This document shows, piece after piece, positions 27,023 through 37,330 of a DNA stretch of 64,000 nucleotides (position 1 is the stretch's first letter; the number at the start of each line of letters is the position of its first letter). The notes under the pieces are model-generated. The model searched no databases, was not told the origin of the DNA, and saw only the letters and a list, made by a program, of their open reading frames with translations. The stretch is taken from contig NZ_PSSX01000001.1 of assembly GCF_002933275.1 (NCBI RefSeq), positions 186,001-250,000 on the forward strand. The letters are read 5' to 3'. This DNA is from Marinobacter maroccanus. Its GTDB lineage: Bacteria > Pseudomonadota > Gammaproteobacteria > Pseudomonadales > Oleiphilaceae. The translations under genes and the position numbers were made by a program.

Positions 27023-28822
27023 ATGCCTGAGTACAAAGCGCCCCTGCGTGACATCAAATTCGTAATGACCGAGCTGCTGAACAGCGAGCAGCATTACGCC
27101 AACCTGGAAGGTGCCGAAGACGCCACTCCGGATATGGTGGATGCCATTATCGGGGAAGGTGCCAAGTTCTGTGAGCAGGTTCTGTCTCCCCTGAACCAGG
27201 TGGGTGACAAGGAAGGCTGTACCTGGAGCGAAGACGGCGTAAAAACACCGACTGGCTTCAAAGAAGCCTACCAGCAGTACGTTGAAGGCGGCTGGCCTTC
27301 CATGACGGCCGATCCCAACTATGGCGGCCAGGGTCTGCCGCATTCCCTCGGTCTGGTTATGAGTGAGATGGTCGGTACCGCCAACTGGTCTTTTGGCATG
27401 TACCCTGGCCTGAGTCATGGTGCAACCAACACCATTGAAGAGCATGGCACCGAGGAGCAGAAGCAGACCTACCTGACCAAATTGATCAGCGGCGAGTGGA
27501 CCGGCACCATGTGTCTGACCGAGCCGCATTGTGGTTCCGATCTCGGCACCCTGCGCACCAAGGCAGAGCCGAATGCCGATGGCACTTACGCTATTACCGG
27601 TACCAAGATCTTTATCTCCGCCGGTGAGCACGACATGGCCGAGAACATCGTCCACATCGTTCTGGCACGTCTGCCGGGCGCACCGGAAGGCACCAAGGGT
27701 ATCTCCCTGTTCATCGTGCCCAAGTGTCTGCCGAACGAAGACGGCTCCTCCGGCGAGCGCAACGCCGTGTCCTGCGGTTCCATCGAGCACAAGATGGGCA
27801 TCCACGGTAATGCCACCTGTGTGATGAACTTCGACGGCGCCAAGGGCTGGCTGATCGGGCCGGAGAACAAGGGCCTGAACTGCATGTTCACCTTCATGAA
27901 CACCGCCCGTATCGGCACCGCTATCCAGGGTCTGGGTGCCGCCGAGCTGGGCTTCCAGGGCTCACTGGCCTACGCCAAGGAGCGTCTGGCCATGCGTTCA
28001 CTGAGTGGCCCCAAGAATCCGGAAGGCATCGCCGATCCGATCATTGTTCACCCGGACGTTCGTCGCATGCTGCTGACACAGAAGGCGGTTGCCGAAGGCG
28101 CCCGTGCCCTGATTTACCTGACCGCGCAGCAGGCAGACGTTGTTCACAGCGGCAAGACCGAAGAAGAGCGCAAGGCGGCCGATGAGGCGCTGGGCTTCCT
28201 GACACCGATCGCCAAGGCGTTCCTGACCGAAATCGGTTACGAGGCAGCGAACCTGGGTATGCAGGTATTTGGTGGTCACGGCTTTATCTCCGAGTGGGGC
28301 ATGGAGCAGAACGTTCGTGACGCCCGTATCGGCATGATCTACGAAGGCACCACCGGTATTCAGGCGCTGGATCTGCTGGGCCGCAAGGTTCTGATGACCC
28401 AGGGCGAATCCCTGAAGGGCTTCACCAAGCAGGTGCACCTGTTCTGCAAGGAAAACGCGGAAGACGAGCAGCTGAAGGAATTCATTGAGCCGCTGGCGGC
28501 CATGAACAAGGAATGGGGCGAGCTGACCACCAAGATTGGTATGTCTGCCATGAAGAACCGTGAAGAAGTGGGTGCGGCCTCGGTGGACTACCTGATGTAC
28601 TCCGGTTACGCGGTGTTCGCCTACCTGTGGGCCCGTATGGCCAAGGTTGCCCTGGACAAGATGGTTGAGGGTACTACCGAGGAAATGTTCTACAACGCCA
28701 AGATCCAGACAGCGCGCTTCTACTTCAAGCGCATGTTGCCCCGGGCCAAGGGCCACGCTGAAAGCATGCTGGCCGGCGCCGACAGCCTGATGGACATGCC
28801 GGAGGAAGCCTTCGCCATCTAA
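27023..28822 (+). CDS. Acyl-CoA dehydrogenase, long FadE type (first of pair)
   Basis: Catalyses the first, FAD-dependent step of fatty acyl-CoA beta-oxidation. The 599-residue protein has the N-terminal extension MPEYKAPLRDIKFVM of the pseudomonad FadE1/FadE2 type, the acyl-CoA dehydrogenase middle domain (LTEPHCGSDLG, ITGTKIFISAGEHD), and the catalytic Glu in MIYEGTTGIQALDLLGRKV, then an extra C-terminal domain of about 130 residues. I chose the ATG at 27023 because GAGGTGG lies just upstream; a GTG 72 bp earlier is possible. Its 596-residue paralogue follows. Expression is probably derepressed by long-chain acyl-CoA (inference from the operator). Confidence 0.92.
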   Translation: MPEYKAPLRDIKFVMTELLNSEQHYANLEGAEDATPDMVDAIIGEGAKFCEQVLSPLNQVGDKEGCTWSEDGVKTPTGFKEAYQQYVEGGWPSMTADPNYGGQGLPHSLGLVMSEMVGTANWSFGMYPGLSHGATNTIEEHGTEEQKQTYLTKLISGEWTGTMCLTEPHCGSDLGTLRTKAEPNADGTYAITGTKIFISAGEHDMAENIVHIVLARLPGAPEGTKGISLFIVPKCLPNEDGSSGERNAVSCGSIEHKMGIHGNATCVMNFDGAKGWLIGPENKGLNCMFTFMNTARIGTAIQGLGAAELGFQGSLAYAKERLAMRSLSGPKNPEGIADPIIVHPDVRRMLLTQKAVAEGARALIYLTAQQADVVHSGKTEEERKAADEALGFLTPIAKAFLTEIGYEAANLGMQVFGGHGFISEWGMEQNVRDARIGMIYEGTTGIQALDLLGRKVLMTQGESLKGFTKQVHLFCKENAEDEQLKEFIEPLAAMNKEWGELTTKIGMSAMKNREEVGAASVDYLMYSGYAVFAYLWARMAKVALDKMVEGTTEEMFYNAKIQTARFYFKRMLPRAKGHAESMLAGADSLMDMPEEAFAI

Positions 28823-28856
28823 GGCGCGGGCACCGAAGGACGGTTCCAAGGACCAG

Positions 28857-28888
28857 AAAGCCCGCGCTCCCCGGAGGCGGGCTTTTTT
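28857..28888 (+). terminator. Intrinsic terminator after first fadE-type gene
   Basis: Stem GCCCGC/GCGGGC (28860-28865 with 28877-28882) flanked by AAA and followed by six T residues. It separates the two acyl-CoA dehydrogenase genes into distinct transcripts, at least in part. Confidence 0.85.
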
Positions 28889-29032
28889 CATGAGTTGCGG
28901 TCCGCTTTTAGGGTAGAATAGGGCCCATAAAAATAATCTTCAGCGGACACATAGCCCGAGCAGGTGTGACTGGCCGGAATGACGGCCCCATTGCCACCTG
29001 AACAGACTGACAGAATTTTTGGAGAGTTTTAG

Positions 29033-30823
29033 ATGGCTGATTATCAGGCACCCCTACGTGACATGCGCTTCGTTCTTAATGAGGTTTTCGATGCCCCCGC
29101 CCTCTGGGCCTCACTGCCCAAGGTTGCCGAGAATGTGGATCCGGAAACGGCGGACGCCATTCTTGAGGAAGCCGGGAAGATCAGCAGCGGTGTACTTGCG
29201 CCCCTGAACCGTGAGGGCGACGAGCAGGGCTGCAAATGGAACGACGGTGAAGTGACCTCACCAGACGGCTTCAAGGAAGCCTACCAGACCATCGTTGAAG
29301 GCGGTTGGAACGGCCTGGGCGGTAACCCGGAGTTCGGTGGCATGGGAATGCCCAAGACCCTGGTGGCCCAGTTCGAGGAAATGATGCAGGGTGCCAACAT
29401 GGCATTCGGCCTCGCTCCCATGCTCACGGCAGGTGCCTGTCTGGCTCTGGACGCCCACGGCAGTGATGAGCTGAAAGAAAAATACCTGCCCAACATGTAC
29501 TCCGGCGTCTGGTCCGGCGCCATGGATCTGACCGAACCCCATGCTGGTACCGATCTGGGTATTATCCGCACCAAGGCCGAGCCCAATGATGACGGCTCCT
29601 TCAACTTGACCGGCACCAAGATCTTTATCACCTGGGGCGAGCACGACATGGCGGAGAACATCGTCCACCTGGTGCTGGCCAAGCTGCCGGACGCACCGAA
29701 AGGTCCCAAGGGCATTTCCATGTTCCTGGTACCCAAATTCCTGGTGAATGACGACGGCTCTCTGGGCGAGCGCAATAGCTTCAGCTGTGGCTCCCTCGAG
29801 AAGAAAATGGGCATCAAGGGTTCAGCCACCTGTGTCATGAACTTCGATGGCGCCAAAGGCTGGCTGGTCGGCGAAGAGAACAAGGGCCTGGCTGCCATGT
29901 TCACCATGATGAACTACGAGCGTCTGGGTGTGGGCATCCAGGGTATTGGTGCTGCCGAGGCCTCGCTGCAAAGTGCGCGGGAATACGCCCTGGACCGCAT
30001 CCAGAGCCGCGCGCCAACCGGGACTCAACAGCCTGAGAAGGCCGCAGACCCAATCCTGGTGCACCCGGATGTCCGCCGCATGCTGCTCACCATGAAAGGC
30101 TATGTCGAGGGCGGTCGTACCTTCTCAACCTACGTGGCCCAGTGGCTGGATATCGCCAAGTACGCAGAGGACGATGAGCGTCGCAAGCATGCTGAGGGCA
30201 TGGTGGCGTTACTGACCCCGGTGGCCAAGGCATTCCTGACCGATCGCGGCCTGGATGCCTGTATCATGGGCCAGCAGGTCTTCGGTGGCCATGGTTTCAT
30301 CCGCGAGTGGGGTCAGGAGCAACTGGTTCGTGACTGCCGTATCACCCAGATCTACGAAGGAACCAATGGTATCCAGGCACTGGATCTAATGGGCCGGAAA
30401 GTGGTCGGCACCCAGGGCAAGCTTTACGAGCTGTTTGCCCAGGACGTGGCTAACTTCCTTGAGGAAAACAGCGGTGACGAGCACTTGCGCCCGTTCCTTG
30501 AGCCACTTGCGGCGGCCGTTGAGCGTCTTGACGACGTGACCGAGCATGTGATCAAGCAGTCTGGGGATAACCCGAATGCCATTGGGGCGGCGTCTGTGGA
30601 CTACCTCGATTTGTTCGGCCTGACGGCTCTGGGTTACATGTGGGCGAAGATCGTCAAAGCGGCGGCACCACAGGCCGAAGCGGACACGTCCGGCTTCTAT
30701 AGCGGTAAATTGAAGACAGCGCGGTTCTACTTTGATCGTCTGTTGCCGAAGACGGTTTCGCTGGCTGAAGGTATCCGTAGCGGCAGTGAGTCAATGATGG
30801 CGCTGACTGCAGAAGAATTCTGA
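29033..30823 (+). CDS. Acyl-CoA dehydrogenase, long FadE type (second of pair)
   Basis: A 596-residue paralogue of the preceding gene, with the same layout: N-terminal MADYQAPLRDMRFVLNE, middle domain LTEPHAGTDLG and LTGTKIFITWGEHD, catalytic Glu in QIYEGTNGIQALDLMGRKV, and a C-terminal extension of about 130 residues. The pair likely differs in chain-length preference, as reported for the pseudomonad pair, but specificity cannot be read from sequence. A GGAGAG site precedes the ATG. A terminator lies between the genes, and the tandem AAAC-N4-GTTT operators of the first gene are not seen here. Confidence 0.92.
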   Translation: MADYQAPLRDMRFVLNEVFDAPALWASLPKVAENVDPETADAILEEAGKISSGVLAPLNREGDEQGCKWNDGEVTSPDGFKEAYQTIVEGGWNGLGGNPEFGGMGMPKTLVAQFEEMMQGANMAFGLAPMLTAGACLALDAHGSDELKEKYLPNMYSGVWSGAMDLTEPHAGTDLGIIRTKAEPNDDGSFNLTGTKIFITWGEHDMAENIVHLVLAKLPDAPKGPKGISMFLVPKFLVNDDGSLGERNSFSCGSLEKKMGIKGSATCVMNFDGAKGWLVGEENKGLAAMFTMMNYERLGVGIQGIGAAEASLQSAREYALDRIQSRAPTGTQQPEKAADPILVHPDVRRMLLTMKGYVEGGRTFSTYVAQWLDIAKYAEDDERRKHAEGMVALLTPVAKAFLTDRGLDACIMGQQVFGGHGFIREWGQEQLVRDCRITQIYEGTNGIQALDLMGRKVVGTQGKLYELFAQDVANFLEENSGDEHLRPFLEPLAAAVERLDDVTEHVIKQSGDNPNAIGAASVDYLDLFGLTALGYMWAKIVKAAAPQAEADTSGFYSGKLKTARFYFDRLLPKTVSLAEGIRSGSESMMALTAEEF

Positions 30824-30845
30824 TTCCGACAGCAATAGCCATTTA

Positions 30846-30876
30846 TAAAAAACAGGCCTCCGGGCCTGTTTTTTTA
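30846..30876. terminator. Bidirectional intrinsic terminator between fadE-type gene and endonuclease I gene
   Basis: Stem ACAGGCC/GGCCTGT (30852-30858 with 30863-30869) with AAAAAA on the left and seven or more T residues on the right. It serves the rightward dehydrogenase and can serve the convergent endonuclease gene. Confidence 0.9.
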
Positions 30877-30911
30877 TGCTTGACTGGTCAGCCGACCAGC
30901 TTCCCGGACTC

Positions 30912-31547
30912 TCAAAGTCGCTCGATTCTCTCTGGATCAGTAATAAAGGGATTGTCGTTACCCTGGATGTCGGCAATGCGCCGGTGCCGGGTGATTTCGC
31001 CATCATCCGGCGGATCCAGACGGTTCCATCCCTTGAAAACTGCGGAGGAGCCGAGCCAGGGCAGGTCATAGGTGTCCACCATATACGCAACGGTGCGCGC
31101 AACATCGCCTTTGACCCTGACAGGCGGCTCAAAGAACTGGGCGCTCTGTCGAATGCCGCACTCATCCTCACTGACCGACGCCCCGAGATCCTCGTAGCGG
31201 GCGTTGCGCCGGCGCATCTCCGTCCGGCTGCGCACCGGCACCATGTTGTGCAGGTCGGAAGCGATCTGACGGTAGCGGTTATCCTGTTCGTATTGACGCG
31301 AGGTGCCGCAGTCGAGTGCGCTGCGAACATCTGCCAGCGGGTATACGTAGCCGTCGGTCAGCACGAAACCTTTGCTTGTGAAAGCCGTGTTGCAGAAGAA
31401 GGAGTTGCCGCCACTGGCGTAGAGGTCGCCCCAGAAGTGCTCGGAAACAACGGTTTCCGGGTCGCTGAACCGGGTGTTCTGGCCAATCACCAGCGTGGTG
31501 GTAAGCAACAGACAGAGTGCTGTGGGTATCAGTAAGAATTTTTTCAT
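30912..31547 (-). CDS. Endonuclease I family secreted nuclease
   Basis: A 211-residue member of the EndA/NucM family of periplasmic or secreted nonspecific nucleases. A signal peptide (1 to about 22, LLIPTALCLLLTTTLVIG) precedes the domain. Family landmarks are DLHNMVPVRSRTEMRRRNAR with the active-site His of the beta-beta-alpha-metal fold, GDVARTVAYMVDTYDLP, and the C-terminal DPPDDGEITRHRRIADIQ followed by GNDNPFITDPE, closely matching the E. coli EndA pattern. Five cysteines suggest disulfides, in keeping with export. Single gene; role likely nutrient DNA degradation (inference). Confidence 0.88.
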   Translation of the reverse strand: MKKFLLIPTALCLLLTTTLVIGQNTRFSDPETVVSEHFWGDLYASGGNSFFCNTAFTSKGFVLTDGYVYPLADVRSALDCGTSRQYEQDNRYRQIASDLHNMVPVRSRTEMRRRNARYEDLGASVSEDECGIRQSAQFFEPPVRVKGDVARTVAYMVDTYDLPWLGSSAVFKGWNRLDPPDDGEITRHRRIADIQGNDNPFITDPERIERL

Positions 31548-31677
31548 ACGCCTTTTATACCTCGCAGTGTGCTCAAACCTCCTGGTAATTCGGGCCCCAT
31601 TGATCAGGGCTGGTCAGGATTTGATCAGGCGGGTCAAAACTATGACGCTTTGTTCACTGATACTGTGAAGTATGGCA

Positions 31678-31703
31678 CAGAGGCTCCAAACCACGGAGCC
31701 TCT
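31678..31703. other. Inverted repeat downstream of small coiled-coil gene
   Basis: AGAGGCTCC/GGAGCCTCT with a seven-base spacer forms a stable stem, but neither strand has a following T-run of terminator quality. It may be a weak terminator or RNA-stabilising hairpin for the leftward gene at 31745. Confidence 0.5.
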
Positions 31704-31744
31704 GAGGTAGAAATTTGTGGCGTAGTGTTAACGGGTTAACAGTT

Positions 31745-32008
31745 TTACTTCAGTTTGTTGCGGATGTTCTGGTAACCGGTTTTCAGATCTTCGCCCAATT
31801 TTTGTGCGGTTTGGCGGGCTTCCTGGGATGCATTTTCCGCATCGTGCAGAACCTGGTCGATCCTGTTTTTGAAACGATCCCAATCCTGCTCAAGGTCATC
31901 CCATTCGTCTTTAACGTCTTCCCGGGCCAGATGCATCTGAACGCGCGCCTCGTCCCGGTACTGTTTTACCTTTTCCGACAGCTTTTTGAGATCTTCTTGA
32001 AGACTCAT
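31745..32008 (-). CDS. Small charged coiled-coil protein
   Basis: An 87-residue, almost wholly alpha-helical and highly charged protein (MSLQEDLKKLSEKVKQYRDE at the start) with heptad-like spacing, no cysteines and no membrane segment. A near-perfect AAGGAGGTG ribosome site stands in front of the ATG at 32008, which suggests high expression. The pattern resembles small stress-type or apolipoprotein-like coiled-coil proteins, but I do not recognise a named family. It is monocistronic, between the endonuclease gene and holA. Confidence 0.72.
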   Translation of the reverse strand: MSLQEDLKKLSEKVKQYRDEARVQMHLAREDVKDEWDDLEQDWDRFKNRIDQVLHDAENASQEARQTAQKLGEDLKTGYQNIRNKLK

Positions 32009-32122
32009 ATCAAGCACCTCCTTGGATTGTTGGTGTGCTTACAATGCGCCCGATTGTAAAAAACTGTCAAGGGGCTGGATGTGCCAATAGAGCACAAGGA
32101 GAGCGGAGTTTGATGCAGATCA

Positions 32123-33127
32123 TTAACGGCCCGCGAGCAGGGCCGACATGTCCCGCAAATAATGCCAGGGCGACAGGGGGTCGAAGCCTTTGGCGGCCCG
32201 ATCGATCTGGCTGCAAAGGGTGATGGCCTCATTCAGTTGGGAGCGGTTCAGTCGGCGTGCGGCCTGCTCCAGTGCCCGGGCTCGTTGGGGCTGGAACACC
32301 CCCCGCTTTTTCAGGAAGGCGGCGGGATTTTCCGACTGACCGGCTGAGGACTTCAGCTCCAGCAGTAGATTCAGGTCGCGGCTGAGGACGGATAAAAGGC
32401 CCAGCGGATTTTCTCCCTCCTGCTGCAGAACGGTGATCATCTTGCCGGCATGAGGTGCCCGGCCACTGATCAATTCCGTCACCAGTTCAAAACCATTGAA
32501 CCGGGAACTATCCTGGACCGCCTGTTCAACGGTTTCCTCATCGATGGTATTGCCGTTTGCCAGCAGAGACAGCCTGTCAAGTTCCTGGCTGGCGGCGAGC
32601 AGATTGCCTTCCAGGCGTTCGCTCATGATGGCCAGGGCGCCCCGGGTCAGGCTGAGGCCGCGGTTGCTGGCCCTCTGCTGAAGCCAGCCCTGGAACTTGT
32701 CGGCATCCACAGGCCACACCGGCACGTGCACGCCTTTGCCCTGAAGCTCCTTGTACCATTTGCGGCGAGTTTCCGCCGCGTCCAGGCGAGCGCTGATCAG
32801 CAGCAAAATGATATCTTCGGGAGGGTCAGCCAGGACCCGCTCAAGTACCGCCCGACCATCGCCAAGCTTGCCGGTTGGCAGGTGGATCTCGATGCGCCGT
32901 TTCTCTGCGAACAGGGACATGGCACTGAATTCTTCGCCAACGGCATTCCAGTCCAGCTGGTGGTCGGCGTGGAAGGTCAGACGGTCATGAAAGCCGGCGT
33001 CTTTTGCGGCCTTTCGAACCTGATCACAGCATTCCTGGACCAGCAGGGGTTCATCACCGGAAATGAGATAGACCGGAGAGAGGCCCTTTTTCAGAAGCTG
33101 GGATAACTGTCCCGGGTTGGTCTTCAT
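32123..33127 (-). CDS. holA: DNA polymerase III subunit delta
   Basis: HolA is the clamp-opening wrench of the clamp loader. The 334-residue protein begins MKTNPGQLSQLLKKGLSPVY followed by LISGDEPLLVQECCDQVR, the conserved N-terminal segment containing the clamp-binding helix, with AAA+-like domains I-II (without a functional P-loop) and a C-terminal collar domain. Length is normal. It overlaps lptE by 4 bp, giving the conserved leuS-lptE-holA order. Confidence 0.95.
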   Translation of the reverse strand: MKTNPGQLSQLLKKGLSPVYLISGDEPLLVQECCDQVRKAAKDAGFHDRLTFHADHQLDWNAVGEEFSAMSLFAEKRRIEIHLPTGKLGDGRAVLERVLADPPEDIILLLISARLDAAETRRKWYKELQGKGVHVPVWPVDADKFQGWLQQRASNRGLSLTRGALAIMSERLEGNLLAASQELDRLSLLANGNTIDEETVEQAVQDSSRFNGFELVTELISGRAPHAGKMITVLQQEGENPLGLLSVLSRDLNLLLELKSSAGQSENPAAFLKKRGVFQPQRARALEQAARRLNRSQLNEAITLCSQIDRAAKGFDPLSPWHYLRDMSALLAGR

Positions 33128-33711
33128 GGCTGACCTGTGGCTGGGGCGTCGGCTTCCTGTTTGCGCTGGTATTCTGCCCTGATGGCCTCGATTCTCTGCG
33201 GGGTCAGAGGTGCCAGACGGAATATCACCTGCTGTGCAAGGCGATCGTCCATTTGCTGGCGCAGGGCTTCCTCTTCCCGCTGTCTTGCCAGAACGTTGGT
33301 TTCGTCATACCGGTAACTTTCGCTGGTGCTCAGGCGTGTTGTGGCTACCATGGGGACCCGGTCTGCGCTGATCACCTCAAGGTCAACGGAGTGACGCAGC
33401 GTGTATTCTGCAGCCGCGGCCTGAGCGGTGATGGCACTTGCGCGACGGTCCCGCTCGAAGTTCTTCAACCGTAGAATGTAGTCGGCGTCCGCAACCGGCG
33501 CGAGGCTGACGTTGCCAAGGCTGAGCTGTTCCCCTAATGACCGGCAAAGGGTTTCGGGCACCTGTGACGCGCAATCCACGGCCAGCGGCTCAAGGGCTGA
33601 AGAAACCGGTGGCGCACCCCGCAACTGGAATCCGCATCCTGAAAGCAACACCGCCATCACAGCACTCAGCATCAGGTTTGCCAAGGATTTCAGAGCGGAG
33701 TGTTGGAACAT
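33124..33711 (-). CDS. lptE: LPS-assembly lipoprotein LptE
   Basis: LptE plugs and stabilises the LptD barrel that inserts lipopolysaccharide into the outer membrane. The 195-residue precursor has a lipoprotein signal peptide with lipobox LLSGC (Cys about 26) followed by GFQLRGAPPVSSALEP, the family hallmark. The body is variable and ends in a Glu/Gln/Arg-rich helix (YQRKQEADAPATGQP). It starts just after leuS (1-bp gap) and overlaps holA by 4 bp, so the three genes form one unit. Confidence 0.94.
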   Translation of the reverse strand: MFQHSALKSLANLMLSAVMAVLLSGCGFQLRGAPPVSSALEPLAVDCASQVPETLCRSLGEQLSLGNVSLAPVADADYILRLKNFERDRRASAITAQAAAAEYTLRHSVDLEVISADRVPMVATTRLSTSESYRYDETNVLARQREEEALRQQMDDRLAQQVIFRLAPLTPQRIEAIRAEYQRKQEADAPATGQP

Positions 33712-33712
33712 A

Positions 33713-36376
<2,664 letters not shown>

Positions 36377-36449
36377 CTAACGCACACTAGCCTTTACAGG
36401 TAGTCTGCCAATTTTCTGTTCTTGTGCCAGACTTACAGTGTTGGTGGGA

Positions 36450-36557
36450 GACGGCGGCCGGTGCAGCTTCCTGAGACACGCCGTAAATACGTCCCTGTAG
36501 GCTTGATCGCAGCATCCATGCTGCTCACAGTCTCAGGAAGCTGCACCGGCCGCCGTC
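36450..36557. repeat. Palindromic element 4 (type B core, reversed), leuS/ybeL gap
   Basis: Perfect 28-bp arms (36450-36477, 36530-36557) flank a 52-bp core. Read on the minus strand the core has GCAGCATGGATGCTGC and a TACAGGGACGTA hairpin, the type B form. It is one of two elements in the 474-bp gap 36308-36781 between leuS and the zinc-ribbon gene. Confidence 0.92.
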
Positions 36558-36603
36558 CCGAACCCTGGGAGGAATCGTCTGGAATGCGAGCACGAAATGT
36601 CCG

Positions 36604-36717
36604 GGAGGCAGGGTGTGTCAGGTCTTTCCGGGACTGTCTGCAGCATGGATGCTGCAGTCAAGCGTACATGGATGTATTCACAGCGTGTCCCGGAAAGACC
36701 TGACGCAGCCTGACTCC
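36604..36717. repeat. Palindromic element 5 (intermediate A/B core), leuS/ybeL gap
   Basis: Arms of 30 bp (36604-36633, 36688-36717) with three mismatches flank a 54-bp core. Hairpin 1 is CTGCAGCATGGATGCTGCAG (a B-like stem with the A apex); hairpin 2 is TACATGGATGTA. It links types A and B as one family. It starts 46 bp after element 4 and ends 64 bp before the zinc-ribbon gene start. Confidence 0.9.
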
Positions 36718-36781
36718 TCCACCAATAGTTCGACTAAACGCTTGTTTTTTGGAAACCCGAGGTCCATTTCAAGGAGCAGTT

Positions 36782-37330
36782 ATGACACAACCAGAAAGAA
36801 GTCATCTCTCAGGCAAGGCACTGGAAGTTTACGACCGTATGCTGGAGCGGGTAAAAACGCGTCTCCATGACCTGGAAGAAACATCGCTCCAGAACCTTGA
36901 GGAAGAAGTCCAGAAAGCGGTGGAGTTCGAGTACGAACTGGAGGAAATGACCCGGGATGAGGCGAACCTCCTTGGTGCCTATCTGCAGCGGGATCTTGAA
37001 CATCTGCTGCATTTTGTCGAGGAGACCGGCGAAGGCCTGAGTGAATGGTTGCAGCTCGATATCGCGCTGCTGGAACACCAGTTGGCGGACAGTTTGTTTT
37101 CGGTTGCTGACAAAACCGTGGTCGACTTCCTGGAGCTCAAACAGAAATTGGAAAACAAGGAGGTGGGCCAGTACATCTCGGGCGAGGTGGCCACCGCTGG
37201 TATGTTCCAGTGCCTGAACTGCGGGCACATGCGGTGTCTGACAGCCACCAGCCACCTCGAACCCTGTGAAGCCTGTGGCTCCCACTACTACGAACGGGTT
37301 ACGAGCCGCTGGCCGAAACAGGAGGAATGA
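36782..37330 (+). CDS. ybeL: YbeL-type zinc-ribbon protein
   Basis: A 182-residue cytoplasmic protein like E. coli YbeL (DUF1451), of unknown function. About 130 residues of charged helix (coiled-coil-like, many Leu/Glu) are followed by a zinc ribbon with CLNCGHMRC and CEACGSHYYERV. The ATG at 36782 has a strong AAGGAG site; the start 33 bp earlier lacks one. As in E. coli it neighbours leuS. Its last 32 bp overlap the 3' end of the convergent lnt gene. Confidence 0.87.
   Translation: MTQPERSHLSGKALEVYDRMLERVKTRLHDLEETSLQNLEEEVQKAVEFEYELEEMTRDEANLLGAYLQRDLEHLLHFVEETGEGLSEWLQLDIALLEHQLADSLFSVADKTVVDFLELKQKLENKEVGQYISGEVATAGMFQCLNCGHMRCLTATSHLEPCEACGSHYYERVTSRWPKQEE

Noticed and set aside
36604..36717. 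tRNA gene or tRNA-like RNA in the cloverleaf-like core
   Set aside because: No CCA end, T-loop or anticodon arm consensus is present; the apex sequence TGGA and stem lengths do not fit tRNA.
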